Numbered from the stretch's first letter, positions 15,416 through 23,790 are shown. The stretch is 29,028 nucleotides of DNA from CAYPKG01 sp964411275 (GCA_964411275.1 CAYPKG010000023.1:1-29028), one strand, 5' to 3'. Numbers and translations are program-made. The notes: generated by a model from the sequence alone, not told the origin.

Positions 15416-15461
15416 CGCGGCCAACAAGTATCCATTTTTATTATCTCATGCCTGAGAGGGA

Positions 15462-15490
15462 AATACAATTCTGGTTTTCCTGCATATAAT
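15462..15490 (+). promoter_or_regulatory. Promoter of the HelD-like gene
   Basis: A perfect TATAAT (15485-15490) has a weak AATACA (15462-15467) 17 bases upstream. It ends 42 bases before the start codon. Confidence 0.5.
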
Positions 15491-15532
15491 ATGCTAGTAT
15501 GAGCTTTACTATCGATCGGAGGAACTGTCCCC

Positions 15533-17458
15533 ATGGATCAGGCGCTTTTTGAAGAGCAACGCTATTTATCGGATACCATAGCCCTGGCGAAAGAAGAAAT
15601 CCGGCAGCTTCATAAAAAGGCGGCGGCCTTAGAAAAAAGCATACTTGAGGCGAAAGAGGAGATGCGGGGGGAAACCTCCCAGTCCATCGGGAACCTCTCT
15701 CGCTCCGATTCCTTCGAGCAATTGGTGGAATTAAGCCAGTTTGCCACCCAAATTTCCATGGAGATCGATGCGTACGAAGCCACCATGAAAGACATCACCC
15801 GGCATGAAAAGCTATTGAGCGCGCCGTACTTTGCCCGGATCGATTTCCAACGGGTAACGGATGCCGTCCCCCGGCCCGTCTACATCGGCCGCGGGACGCT
15901 GATGCGGGAGTATGATATATACGTGTACGACTGGCGCGCGCCCATATCAAGCCTGTTTTACCGCTTTGGCCCCGGCCCCGCAGCGTATGAAGCGCCTGTG
16001 GGCAAAATCGAAGGGATCATCACAAAAAAGCGCCAGTATGAAATCAAGGACGGGGAGCTTCTCTATTATTTTGACGCGGACATCGAGATATTGGACGAAT
16101 ACCTGCGCAGGATGCTCTCTCAAAATGCCTCAACTAAGATGAAAAGCATTGTGGAAACCATCCAGCGGGAACAGGACGCCGCCATCCGGGATGTTTCCCA
16201 CGATGTGCTGCTGGTGCAGGGGGTGGCCGGCAGCGGCAAAACCTCCATCGCCATGCACCGGATCGCCTACCTGCTGTATCACTCCCATACCCTCACAAAA
16301 GAGAACGTGCTGATACTCTCCCCCAACCCGGTTTTCGAAACCTATATCGCGGGGGTGCTTCCGGAATTGGGAGAGGAAAATGTGCGCTCGCTGGTGCTCG
16401 ATGAGGTGTTTGAGCTGCTGCTGGGTCTTTCGCGTATACAAACCCGGCATCAATTTCTAGAAGCAATTTTGCGCGATGACAGCGGCCTCGCCCAGGTGAT
16501 GAAGCATAGCCTCATGTTCAAATGCTCGCTGGACTTTCAAAAGCTTATGGATAAGCTGCCGAGCCGCGGCAACACCGTGCAGACCATTTTGGCTGCGTAC
16601 ACCCGGTTGTTTGCGGACCGGAAGCTGTTTCGCAGGCTGACCCGAGGGATGGCGCTGCCAGAGGACATCGATGAGATTATCGCATATACAAACGAAAATC
16701 TAGGTTCCTCCACATTGTTTTTTGACGACGCGTCGGCGCTTTCGTATCTCACGCAAAAGAACATGGGAAGCGAGGGCTTTCGGAATATCCGCCAGGTGGT
16801 GGTGGATGAGGTGCAGGATTATTATCCCTTGCAGCTTGCCCTATTGCAAAGCCTGTTTCCAAATGCGCAGTTTACGCTTTTAGGGGATGTGGCCCAGACC
16901 ATTGAAAAGCCGGAAACATTGGCGTTTTACCAAACCGTCCTGGGGATATTCAATAAAAAGAGCGCCTTCATCAATCTGACAAAAAGCTTTCGCTGCTCCA
17001 ACGGCATCATCCGGTTTTGCTCTGGTATCCTGGGAACGGACATCGCCGCGTTTGGCCGGGAGGGGGAAGCGCCCGCCGTTCTGGAAGTAGATGCGGAAGG
17101 GGCGATGCAGGCGCTTGTACAGGAAATCGAGGATGCGAAAGCAGCCGGGTATCAATCCATCGCCATCCTTTGTAAATCCAACCGGGACTGCCAAAGGCTT
17201 GCAGAAAAGCTTTGCGGCCTCACCGATGCCCGGGTGATCACAGACACCACAGGGGAAGCCTTGACCGGCGTGTTTTTACTGCCCATATACCTCGCGAAGG
17301 GATTGGAGTTTGACGCGGTATTCATCTGGGACGCAAATCAACAGCAGTATTGTAGCGAGGATGACCGGGCGCTGCTGTTTGTGGGCTGTACCCGTGCCCT
17401 GCACCGGCTCAGGGTGTTTTTTGAAGGGACGGCAAGCGTATTTTTGCCTCTTGCATAG
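15533..17458 (+). CDS. HelD-like superfamily 1 (UvrD/Rep-type) ATPase
   Basis: HelD proteins bind RNA polymerase and recycle stalled enzyme. This 641-residue protein has the N-terminal antiparallel coiled coil (about 1-50) that reaches into polymerase in known HelD structures. The HelD signature Y-I-G-R...Y-V-Y-D-W-R-A-P-I-S-S-L-F-Y lies at about 117-143. Walker A is Q-G-V-A-G-S-G-K-T-S (229-238), motif II is V-V-D-E-V-Q-D near 423-429, and late SF1 motifs are A-K-G-L-E-F-D-A-V-F and F-V-G-C-T-R-A-L-H-R-L. It is somewhat shorter than Bacillus HelD (about 770 residues). GGAGG lies ten bases upstream of the ATG. It has its own promoter and a strong terminator hairpin just downstream. A DNA repair helicase is the alternative, but the D-W-R-A-P segment favours HelD. 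Confidence 0.85.
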   Translation: MDQALFEEQRYLSDTIALAKEEIRQLHKKAAALEKSILEAKEEMRGETSQSIGNLSRSDSFEQLVELSQFATQISMEIDAYEATMKDITRHEKLLSAPYFARIDFQRVTDAVPRPVYIGRGTLMREYDIYVYDWRAPISSLFYRFGPGPAAYEAPVGKIEGIITKKRQYEIKDGELLYYFDADIEILDEYLRRMLSQNASTKMKSIVETIQREQDAAIRDVSHDVLLVQGVAGSGKTSIAMHRIAYLLYHSHTLTKENVLILSPNPVFETYIAGVLPELGEENVRSLVLDEVFELLLGLSRIQTRHQFLEAILRDDSGLAQVMKHSLMFKCSLDFQKLMDKLPSRGNTVQTILAAYTRLFADRKLFRRLTRGMALPEDIDEIIAYTNENLGSSTLFFDDASALSYLTQKNMGSEGFRNIRQVVVDEVQDYYPLQLALLQSLFPNAQFTLLGDVAQTIEKPETLAFYQTVLGIFNKKSAFINLTKSFRCSNGIIRFCSGILGTDIAAFGREGEAPAVLEVDAEGAMQALVQEIEDAKAAGYQSIAILCKSNRDCQRLAEKLCGLTDARVITDTTGEALTGVFLLPIYLAKGLEFDAVFIWDANQQQYCSEDDRALLFVGCTRALHRLRVFFEGTASVFLPLA

Positions 17459-17480
17459 CAGGCTGCGCCCAAAGATGGGA

Positions 17481-17520
17481 CTGTAGCAGTAATCAAGATT
17501 ACTGCTACAGTAGGATTTTT
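17481..17520 (+). terminator. Terminator of the HelD-like gene
   Basis: CTGTAGCAGTAATC (17481-17494) and GATTACTGCTACAG (17497-17510) form a perfect 14-bp stem around a two-base loop. Five T residues follow at 17516-17520. Confidence 0.75.
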
Positions 17521-17545
17521 CTCCTCCGGAGAAAACCCGGGGCCT

Positions 17546-17570
17546 AAAAAGGCGTCACTGGCGCCTTTTT
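17546..17570. terminator. Bidirectional terminator hairpin
   Basis: AAAAAGGCG (17546-17554) and CGCCTTTTT (17562-17570) form a 9-bp stem with a 7-base loop, so each strand sees a stem ending in a T run. It lies between the convergent HelD-like and E1 genes and can stop both. Confidence 0.75.
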
Positions 17571-17594
17571 GCGGCTCTTCTAGCCGCCGGCCCG

Positions 17595-17649
17595 CTGTAG
17601 CGCTAAGTGCATCTGAATAATCATGCTTGGTATGCACTTAGCACTACAG
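17595..17649 (-). repeat. 18-bp inverted repeat overlapping the E1 stop codon
   Basis: CTGTAGCGCTAAGTGCAT (17595-17612) and ATGCACTTAGCACTACAG (17632-17649) pair over 18 bases with one odd position. That position is a C-A mismatch on the plus strand but a G-T wobble on the minus strand, so it folds better in the E1 transcript. The arm includes the E1 stop codon (17646-17644). Its outer seven bases, CTGTAGC, match the outer arm of the hairpin at 17481. Confidence 0.7.
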
Positions 17650-20106
17650 CCCCTTCTTATTCTCCCGTATTTGTTCGAGCACCGTGCAGTTATGCATGCA
17701 CACATGGCCGCTTAGGGGCAAAATACGCTCGTGAATGGCGTCCACGATCCACTCCGGCTGGGGGAAGAACGCGTCCTCCAGCTCGTGTGCGGGGGTGATC
17801 CAGTTTTTCGCGCCCACCACCACAGGCGGCGCGTCCAGATCGTCAAAGCACAGCTCCGCGATGTTGGAGGCCAGGTTCCGCATGAAGGAATTGCGCTCGC
17901 AGGCGTCGCCGGTGATGACGATGCGGCCTGTCTTCTTTACGCTTTCCATGACCGGTTCGTAGTTGAATGGCACCAGGCTTCTCGCGTCGATGACCTCCGC
18001 CTCCATAGCGTATTTCTCTTTCAATATATCCGCCGCCTTGATGGCCCGGTACAGCGTTGCGCCGATGGACAGGACTGTCACATCCTTGCCCTGCCGCTTC
18101 ACGTCCGGCTCGCCGAAGGGGATTTCGTACTCCGCCTCAGGCACGCCACCTATATGGAACTGCTCCGGGATGTCGTAAATGCGCTGGCTTTCCAGGAAGA
18201 TCACCGGATCGGTGCCGTTTAAGGCCGCCTGCATCAGCCCCTTCGCGTCATAGGGCGTGGCGGGGAAAACCACCTTCAGCCCCGGGATATGGGCGCACAG
18301 GGCCGACCAGTCCTGGCTGTGCTGGGCGCCGTACTTGCTGCCCACGCTCATTCTGAGCACCACCGGCATCTTCAGCATACCCGCGCTCATGGACTGCCAC
18401 TTGGACAGCTGGTTGAATACCTCGTCCCCGGCGCGGCCCAGGAAATCGCAATACATCAGCTCCGCAATGACCCGGCCCCCACTCATGGCATAGCCCACAG
18501 CAGCGCCCACAATTGCCGCCTCGGCGATGGGGGCATTGAACAGCCTGTGATAGGGGATCGCCTCCGTCATGCCGCGATACACCGCAAACGCGCCGCCCCA
18601 GTCCCGGACATCCTCGCCAAAGGAGATGAGGGTGGGGTCTTCGTAATACTTGTTGATGATGGGCTCCGCGATGCCGTCGCGCAGCTGGTACACCCGGTTT
18701 TTGCTGACGGGCTTGCCGCTTTCGTCCAGATAAAACCGCTCCTTCTTCGCGATCTGCATCACCCGGGGGCATTCCGCCTTGGGCAGCAGCATCTCTGGCT
18801 CCCGGGTGGTGTCAAAAGAGCGCAGGGTTTCCCCAGAGAACATCAGGTTCGCGATAAAATCGCTCTGTCGGCCGAATACATCAATCCGGGGAGAAATCTC
18901 ATCGTCGATGGACAATTTGAAGTTGCGCAGCATGTCGCCTTTCACTGTCGCCCACAGGCTATCAAGCTCTTCCTGCGTGCAAACGCCGGCCTCGATGAGC
19001 TGCTTTCCGAACGCCTGGATGGAATCGTTCTGTTCCCAAGCCTCAATCTCTTCCTTGGCGCGATAGCTCGAAGAATCCGAGGGGGAGTGGCCGGAAATTC
19101 GATATGTCACCACATCCAGCATAACAGGGCCGTCTTTTTTCGCCACGGGGATCTTGCGCTTGTACGCGTCGATCACCGCCAGAGGGTTATAGCCGTCCAC
19201 CCGCTCCACATGCAGCTGTGTGGGTGAAACCCCCGCGGCGATCCTGGCCACCATTTCGTAGCCCATCGTTTCCCCCCGGGTCTGGCCGCCCATGCCGTAA
19301 AAATTGTTGTTGATGTTGAATATAATGGGCATGCCCGTTTGATCGCCCCACAGCGTGCGGTACTGATCCATGGCGGAGAACATCAGCCCTTCCCACACAG
19401 GGCCGCAGGCCATGGAGCCGTCGCCGATGTTGCACACCACGATCCCCGGCTTTTTGTTGGACAGCTTATACAGCGCCGCGCCCACGCTGACGGAACCGGA
19501 GCCGCCCACGATGGCGTTGTTCGGGTATATGCCAAAGGGTGTGAAGAACGCGTGCATGGAGCCGCCCAGGCCCTTGTTAAACCCGTTCTCCCGGGCGAAT
19601 GTCTCGCACATCATGCCATAGAGGAGGAAGTCCCGCCCCTGCTCCCGGACGGATTTGTTCGTGTCCTTGATCACATGGAATGTTTTGCCGCCAAAGAATT
19701 CCTCCATGATTGTCATGAGCTCTTTCTCATCGAGAATTTCCACCGCCCGCAGGCCCTTTGCCAGAATTTCACCATGGCTGCGGTGGGAACCAAATGTATA
19801 ATCATCCAGCGTCAGGTGAAAGGCTTCGCCAACATACGCGGCCTCCTGGCCGATGCCGAGGTGCGCAGGCCCCGGGTGGGAATAGGGCACGCCGGCGTAT
19901 TCGCTGGTGGTTTTGATGAGGTTGAGCATCGTTTCAAACTCCCGGATATAGCACATATCCCGGTAGATATTTAGAAACTCAGCCTTTGTAAAATTGTCTT
20001 TTTCATCGGCGACGGTCTTTTGGTAGACATTCACCGGAATATCCTTAAGGGACAGTACACCGGGCTTTCGCATTTCCTCCGGGGAGATCATTATTGATTT
20101 CGTCAT
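17644..20106 (-). CDS. 2-oxo acid dehydrogenase E1, alpha and beta subunits fused
   Basis: This 820-residue thiamine-diphosphate enzyme decarboxylates a 2-oxo acid and passes the acyl group to the E2 lipoyl arm. The N-terminal half is an E1-alpha domain: H-P-G-P-A-H-L-G-I-G-Q-E near 83-94, and the thiamine-binding G-D-G-S with its closing N-N about 30 residues later (about 226-260). The C-terminal half (about 470-800) is an E1-beta domain: I-S-F-G-E-D-V, A-E-A-A-I-V-G-A-A-V-G-Y-A, and the transketolase C-terminal V-I-D-A-R-S-L-V-P. A linker of about 100 residues joins them. GGAGG lies nine bases before the ATG at 20106. It is the last gene of the E2-E3-E1 operon. The substrate (pyruvate, acetoin or a branched-chain 2-oxo acid) cannot be read from the sequence. 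Confidence 0.9.
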   Translation of the reverse strand: MTKSIMISPEEMRKPGVLSLKDIPVNVYQKTVADEKDNFTKAEFLNIYRDMCYIREFETMLNLIKTTSEYAGVPYSHPGPAHLGIGQEAAYVGEAFHLTLDDYTFGSHRSHGEILAKGLRAVEILDEKELMTIMEEFFGGKTFHVIKDTNKSVREQGRDFLLYGMMCETFARENGFNKGLGGSMHAFFTPFGIYPNNAIVGGSGSVSVGAALYKLSNKKPGIVVCNIGDGSMACGPVWEGLMFSAMDQYRTLWGDQTGMPIIFNINNNFYGMGGQTRGETMGYEMVARIAAGVSPTQLHVERVDGYNPLAVIDAYKRKIPVAKKDGPVMLDVVTYRISGHSPSDSSSYRAKEEIEAWEQNDSIQAFGKQLIEAGVCTQEELDSLWATVKGDMLRNFKLSIDDEISPRIDVFGRQSDFIANLMFSGETLRSFDTTREPEMLLPKAECPRVMQIAKKERFYLDESGKPVSKNRVYQLRDGIAEPIINKYYEDPTLISFGEDVRDWGGAFAVYRGMTEAIPYHRLFNAPIAEAAIVGAAVGYAMSGGRVIAELMYCDFLGRAGDEVFNQLSKWQSMSAGMLKMPVVLRMSVGSKYGAQHSQDWSALCAHIPGLKVVFPATPYDAKGLMQAALNGTDPVIFLESQRIYDIPEQFHIGGVPEAEYEIPFGEPDVKRQGKDVTVLSIGATLYRAIKAADILKEKYAMEAEVIDARSLVPFNYEPVMESVKKTGRIVITGDACERNSFMRNLASNIAELCFDDLDAPPVVVGAKNWITPAHELEDAFFPQPEWIVDAIHERILPLSGHVCMHNCTVLEQIRENKKGL

Positions 20107-20124
20107 GGCTTCATTCCTCCAGCA

Positions 20125-21489
20125 TCAATATTGAAATATGGCTTCGCGCAAAATCTCGCATACTGTGGGATGCGGGAACACGATCTGTTTGATGTCATCG
20201 ATGGGCATTTCCATCTCAATAAACGTTCCTGCGGCCACGATGAATTCAGAGGCGTAATTGCAAAGCGCCTGGGCGCCCAGGAGCACCCGGCGTTCCCGGT
20301 CAATCACCAGCTTGCAAATGCCGTCTCCCCCTTCGTTCTCCGCGAGATACCTCCCGGAAAACCGCATGGGCACCTTCACCACGTCCACTGGTTGACCCTT
20401 GGCCTTGGCCGCTTCCTCTGTTTCCCCCACGCTGCCCAGCTCCGGGTTGGTGTAGATCACCCCGGGGATGGCATTGTAGCGCATCGCGTCCCGGCGGCCC
20501 AATATGTGGTTGACCGCCACTTCCGCCTCACGGTAGGCGGTGTGCGCCAGCATGGATCGGCCGTTCACATCCCCAGCAGCATATACCTCCGGCTGGTTTG
20601 TTTTCATATGGCAGTCGGTGACGATGGCCCCCTGCTCGGTCAGCACATGGATAGTTTCAAGGCCAATATCCTCCGTGTTGGCCCGGCGGCCGATGGACAA
20701 CAGCACCTTGTCCGCCGGAAGGAATTCCGCCTTCCCGTCCTTTTCATAAAAAATCCCGTCCGCCTTCACCCCGGTCACCCGGGCGGAAAGCTGGAAGGCA
20801 ATCCCCTTCTTTTCATAGTTCTTTTGCAAAAGCTTTGTCAGATCCCTGTCGTTTTCCCCGGCAATATGGTCCAGCATTTCCACCACGGTGACATTCGTAC
20901 CGATGGAGTTAAAGTAGGACGCCATTTCCAGGCCGATGACTCCGCCGCCAATGACCACAAGTTCATGGGGCTTTTCTTTTAAGTTCAAAATTTCCCGATT
21001 GGTGGCCACCAGGCCGGACGCCAGCCCCTCATGCAACCCGGGGATGGGCGGCACCGCCGGGCTGGAACCTGTGGCGATCAAAAGGCGTTTTCCCAAATAC
21101 ATTTCCTCGCCCACCTGAACCTGATACCCCTCGGCCGTGCGGCCGGTAATCACCCCCCGGCCCTGTTTAACGGTGACATGGTTGGCCTTGAGCGTAGCCT
21201 TGACGCCTGCCACAAGTGTTTTTACCACTTTGTTCTTCCTTGCAATCACCTTTTCGTGATCGATGGAAAGCCCCTCTGCGGTAACGCCGTATTTCTCCCC
21301 ATGGGCCGCGCCATCGTAAAGCTTTGCGCTATACAGCAGGGTTTTCGTGGGGATGCAACCCTCGTTTAAGCACACGCCGCCCAAGGTGCGCTCTTCCACA
21401 CACAGCACCGAAAGGCCCGCGTGCCCCGCCCGCTCGCAGGCAAGATATCCTGCCGGGCCGCCGCCCAATACGATGAGATCAAAAATCAT
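20125..21489 (-). CDS. lpdA: Dihydrolipoyl dehydrogenase (E3)
   Basis: E3 reoxidises the dihydrolipoyl arm of E2 using FAD and NAD. The 454 residues are typical. Motifs are the FAD-binding G-G-G-P-A-G-Y (9-15), the redox disulfide G-G-V-C-L-N-E-G-C (Cys40 and Cys45), the NAD-binding V-I-G-G-G-V-I-G-L-E-M-A near 182-193, Y-A-A-G-D-V-N-G near 308-315, and the C-terminal H-P-T-V-C-E that contributes the catalytic His-Glu pair. AAGGAG lies close upstream of the ATG. The gene starts 14 bases after the E2 stop and ends 18 bases before E1. There is no N-terminal lipoyl domain, unlike some clostridial acetoin E3 proteins. Confidence 0.95.
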   Translation of the reverse strand: MIFDLIVLGGGPAGYLACERAGHAGLSVLCVEERTLGGVCLNEGCIPTKTLLYSAKLYDGAAHGEKYGVTAEGLSIDHEKVIARKNKVVKTLVAGVKATLKANHVTVKQGRGVITGRTAEGYQVQVGEEMYLGKRLLIATGSSPAVPPIPGLHEGLASGLVATNREILNLKEKPHELVVIGGGVIGLEMASYFNSIGTNVTVVEMLDHIAGENDRDLTKLLQKNYEKKGIAFQLSARVTGVKADGIFYEKDGKAEFLPADKVLLSIGRRANTEDIGLETIHVLTEQGAIVTDCHMKTNQPEVYAAGDVNGRSMLAHTAYREAEVAVNHILGRRDAMRYNAIPGVIYTNPELGSVGETEEAAKAKGQPVDVVKVPMRFSGRYLAENEGGDGICKLVIDRERRVLLGAQALCNYASEFIVAAGTFIEMEMPIDDIKQIVFPHPTVCEILREAIFQY

Positions 21490-21503
21490 ATGGATTGCTC
21501 CTT

Positions 21504-22859
21504 TCAGCCGATCAGCAATGTATTGAAGTTTTCAAGCGCCAGCCCCAGGTCCCGCAGGAACCGGGAGGCGGGCGCGCCATCCAGCGCCCGGTGATCGTAG
21601 GTGAGAGACAGCCCCATGGCCGGATACGCCGTGATCTCTGCGTCCACAGCCCGCACTCTGTCGATCATGCAGCTTACGCCAAGGATGCCCGTTTGCGGGG
21701 GATTGATGACGGGGGTAAAATGCTCCACCCCCAGCGCCCCCAGGTTGGACACCGTGAAGCTTGCTCCTGTCAAGAAATCCGGATTGATGCTTCCCGACTG
21801 GGCCGCGGCCGCCAGCGACTTGACCTCCGCCGCGATTTCATTAAGGCTCTTCTCGTCCGCGTTGAATATGGTGGGCACCAGCAGGCCCCGGGGGGTGTCC
21901 ACCGCAAAGCCCAGATGCACATGGGTGAAGCGGCGGATTTTATCGTCCAGATAATGGGCGTTTAAGTCGGGATGCTGTTTCAGTACCCGGGAACAGGCAA
22001 ACAGAACGATGTCGTTCAATGAAATGTTTGGCACGCCCATGCCTTCCGGCGCGGCCTTAAGCTGCTTTCTAAAGTTTAAAATGGCCGTGGCGTCAAACGA
22101 GGAAGTGTGGGTCAGCTGGGCCATTGTAGCAAGGCTTTCCTGCATCGATTTGGCGATCACCCTGCGCAGGTTGCTCAGCTTCACGTCCACGTATTCGGCC
22201 TCGGGCACAGGTGCTGCTGCAATTGTCTGCGCCGCTGCCGGGGCCTTCACAAGGGCCGCCCCAGGCGTCAACAAGTCCGCATAGGTCACCCGGCCGCCGA
22301 TGCCGGTGCCGGCGCCAGAAACATCCCCCTTGTGCTCCATCAATCCCGCCAACGCGCCGGGGGTGGCCCTTGCTCCGCTTTTCGCAAGGGCAAACACGTC
22401 CCGCTCTATCACCCGGCCGTTGGGGCCGGTGGGGGCTGCCGTGGCGGGGTCCACGCAGAGCCGTTCTGCCGTCTGCCGGGCGCGGGGAGAAATGGCGGTG
22501 GCGGTTGCGGCATAAGCCACAGGCGCAGCAGGAACAGCCGCCGTGTTTACGGCAGGTTCCGCCGCGCCTTCCGGCTTAAATGCAGTTGCGCCCTCCGGCG
22601 CATATTCCGCCGTGCTTTCCCCTGGAGCGCCGATCACCGCAACGGTATTCAAACAAGGCACATCGTCATCCACCCCATAAAACACGGCCAGCAGCGTGCC
22701 GTCTTGCTTGGCGGTTTCTTCAAAGGCTGCCTTGTCCGTTTCATAGCTAAATAGGACGTCCCCCTCTTTCACCGCTTCCCCAACCTTTTTGTTCCATTCC
22801 GTGATGATGCAGCTTTCCACGCTCTGTCCCTGCCGGGGCATGATGACCGCTGTCGCCAT
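21504..22859 (-). CDS. Dihydrolipoamide acyltransferase (E2)
   Basis: E2 is the core of the complex. The 451-residue protein has one N-terminal lipoyl domain (about 1-78) with the lipoylated Lys43 in E-T-D-K-A-A-F. Ala/Pro-rich linkers follow (about 80-115 and 150-205), with the E1/E3-binding domain between them (about 120-153, I-S-P-R-A-R...G-P-N-G-R-V-I-E-R-D-V). The C-terminal catalytic domain (about 215-451) carries the active site H-R-A-L-D-G (His423, Asp427) and S-F-T-V-S-N-L-G-A. The ATG at 22859 has GGAGG ten bases upstream. It is the first gene of the operon, behind a strong promoter. Acyl specificity is not evident; pyruvate/acetoin-type and branched-chain-type E2 proteins look alike at this level. 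Confidence 0.93.
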   Translation of the reverse strand: MATAVIMPRQGQSVESCIITEWNKKVGEAVKEGDVLFSYETDKAAFEETAKQDGTLLAVFYGVDDDVPCLNTVAVIGAPGESTAEYAPEGATAFKPEGAAEPAVNTAAVPAAPVAYAATATAISPRARQTAERLCVDPATAAPTGPNGRVIERDVFALAKSGARATPGALAGLMEHKGDVSGAGTGIGGRVTYADLLTPGAALVKAPAAAQTIAAAPVPEAEYVDVKLSNLRRVIAKSMQESLATMAQLTHTSSFDATAILNFRKQLKAAPEGMGVPNISLNDIVLFACSRVLKQHPDLNAHYLDDKIRRFTHVHLGFAVDTPRGLLVPTIFNADEKSLNEIAAEVKSLAAAAQSGSINPDFLTGASFTVSNLGALGVEHFTPVINPPQTGILGVSCMIDRVRAVDAEITAYPAMGLSLTYDHRALDGAPASRFLRDLGLALENFNTLLIG

Positions 22860-22876
22860 ATCGTTCCGCCTCCTGC

Positions 22877-22952
22877 AAATGTTATTTAATATGTTATATT
22901 ATCGCTATATTATGTTATGTTTCATCATAAATTTAGTTATATAATAACATTT
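22877..22952 (-). promoter_or_regulatory. AT-rich inverted-repeat leader of the E2-E3-E1 operon
   Basis: AAATGTTATT (22877-22886) and AATAACATTT (22943-22952) are a perfect 10-bp inverted repeat bracketing the region from the -10 to near the ribosome binding site. Inside, GTTAT occurs four times (starting at 22881, 22893, 22913 and 22936). GTTAT-ATA-ATAAC (22936-22948) is a perfect palindrome lying on the -10. The arrangement suggests cooperative binding of a repressor or activator, with possible looping. No regulator is assigned. Confidence 0.5.
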
Positions 22953-22969
22953 ATCTCCGGATGTGTCAA
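22941..22969 (-). promoter_or_regulatory. Strong promoter of the E2-E3-E1 operon
   Basis: On the minus strand, a perfect TTGACA (22969-22964) and TATTAT (22946-22941) are 17 bases apart. This implies an untranslated leader of about 75 bases before the E2 start. Confidence 0.75.
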
Positions 22970-22986
22970 TGGTTCCAGGCGGCATG

Positions 22987-23016
22987 AAAAAGGCCCCGGC
23001 AATCACAGCCGCGACC
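22987..23016 (-). terminator. Terminator of mntP
   Basis: On the minus strand, GGTCGCGGC (23016-23008) pairs with GCCGGGGCC (23000-22992) with one mismatch and one wobble, followed by five T residues. It lies 17 bases past the mntP stop. Confidence 0.7.
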
Positions 23017-23032
23017 CTAAAAAAGCTGCCTA

Positions 23033-23605
23033 TCAGAAAATGACGATGCCGAGATGCTCCAATAAAATATTCAGCCCGATTAAAACCAGTATCACGCCGC
23101 CCGCAAGCTCCGCTCTAGACTCCCATTTCTTTCCAAATACATTTCCCACCTTGACGCCGATCATGGACAGGGTAAATGTAATTACGCCGATAAAGAAAAC
23201 GGCGCTCAGGATATCCACCTGCAAAAACGCAAGGGAAATGCCCACTGCGAGGGCGTCGATGCTGGTGGCCACCGCCAGCACCAGCATGGTACGCAGCCGA
23301 AGATCCGCCTCCTCATGGCAATCGCCGCAATCCTTTTTCCGGCTCTCCACGATCATGCGAATTCCTAAGAACGCCAGTAATGAAAAGGCGATCCAGTGAT
23401 CCACCGCCACGATATAGCTTGCGAACTGCTTCCCCAGAAAATAGCCAATCAGCGGCATACCCGCCTGAAAAATGCCGAAGTATCCGCCCACCAGCGCGGC
23501 ATTTTTCAGCGTGACCCTGCGCATGCCAAGGCCTTTGCACACGGCCACCGCAAACGCGTCCATCGACAGCCCCACGGCAAGTAAAAACAATTCCAGTAAG
23601 CCCAT
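23033..23605 (-). CDS. mntP: Manganese efflux pump MntP
   Basis: MntP exports Mn(II) across the cytoplasmic membrane. The start is the ATG at 23605 (M-G-L-L-E-L-F), preceded by GGGGGAA; an in-frame ATG at 23626 lies upstream of this site. The 190 residues contain six hydrophobic helices in two homologous halves. Each half carries a conserved Asp-containing motif (S-M-D-A-F-A-V-A near 14-21 and S-I-D-A-L-A-V-G near 109-116). The cytoplasmic loop holds C-G-D-C-H-E-E, a possible metal-binding patch. Size and topology fit the family. The yybP-ykoY manganese riboswitch directly upstream strongly supports the function, because this riboswitch commonly controls mntP. Confidence 0.95.
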   Translation of the reverse strand: MGLLELFLLAVGLSMDAFAVAVCKGLGMRRVTLKNAALVGGYFGIFQAGMPLIGYFLGKQFASYIVAVDHWIAFSLLAFLGIRMIVESRKKDCGDCHEEADLRLRTMLVLAVATSIDALAVGISLAFLQVDILSAVFFIGVITFTLSMIGVKVGNVFGKKWESRAELAGGVILVLIGLNILLEHLGIVIF

Positions 23606-23661
23606 ATTTCTGTTCCCCCTGTCCATCTTACGTATCAGCGTGTCAAAAAACCGCTTCCTAT

Positions 23662-23780
23662 AAAAAAACTCGCCTGCGACGCCCTGTCGCAGACGAGTCT
23701 CATCATTTCAAGCAAAACCAGACGTTTAAGTCAGTATGTTGGCATTGCTGCGCACATAATGCGCCGACTACTCCCCCATC
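23662..23780 (-). ncRNA. yybP-ykoY manganese riboswitch with terminator
   Basis: On the minus strand the leader has the family landmarks in order: GGGGGAGUAG (23777-23768), a variable hairpin, CCAACAUACUGAC (23743-23731), and GAGACU (23701-23696). The last of these overlaps a strong terminator: ACTCGTCTGCGAC (23698-23686) pairs with GTCGCAGGCGAGT (23680-23668), followed by a run of T residues down to 23662. Because aptamer and terminator share the GAGACU/ACUCGUC segment, manganese binding should prevent termination and turn mntP on. A promoter lies immediately upstream. Confidence 0.9.
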
Positions 23781-23790
23781 TATTGCTGTC

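Noticed and set aside
18289..19227. 312-codon plus-strand ORF opposite the E1 gene
   Set aside because: It is a shadow of a high-GC coding strand. The opposite frame encodes a complete, motif-bearing E1, and this ORF has no recognisable domain or ribosome binding site.
20131..20982. 283-codon plus-strand ORF opposite the E3 gene
   Set aside because: Same reason: the minus strand carries the full dihydrolipoyl dehydrogenase with all its motifs, and the His-rich composition here is typical of antisense frames.
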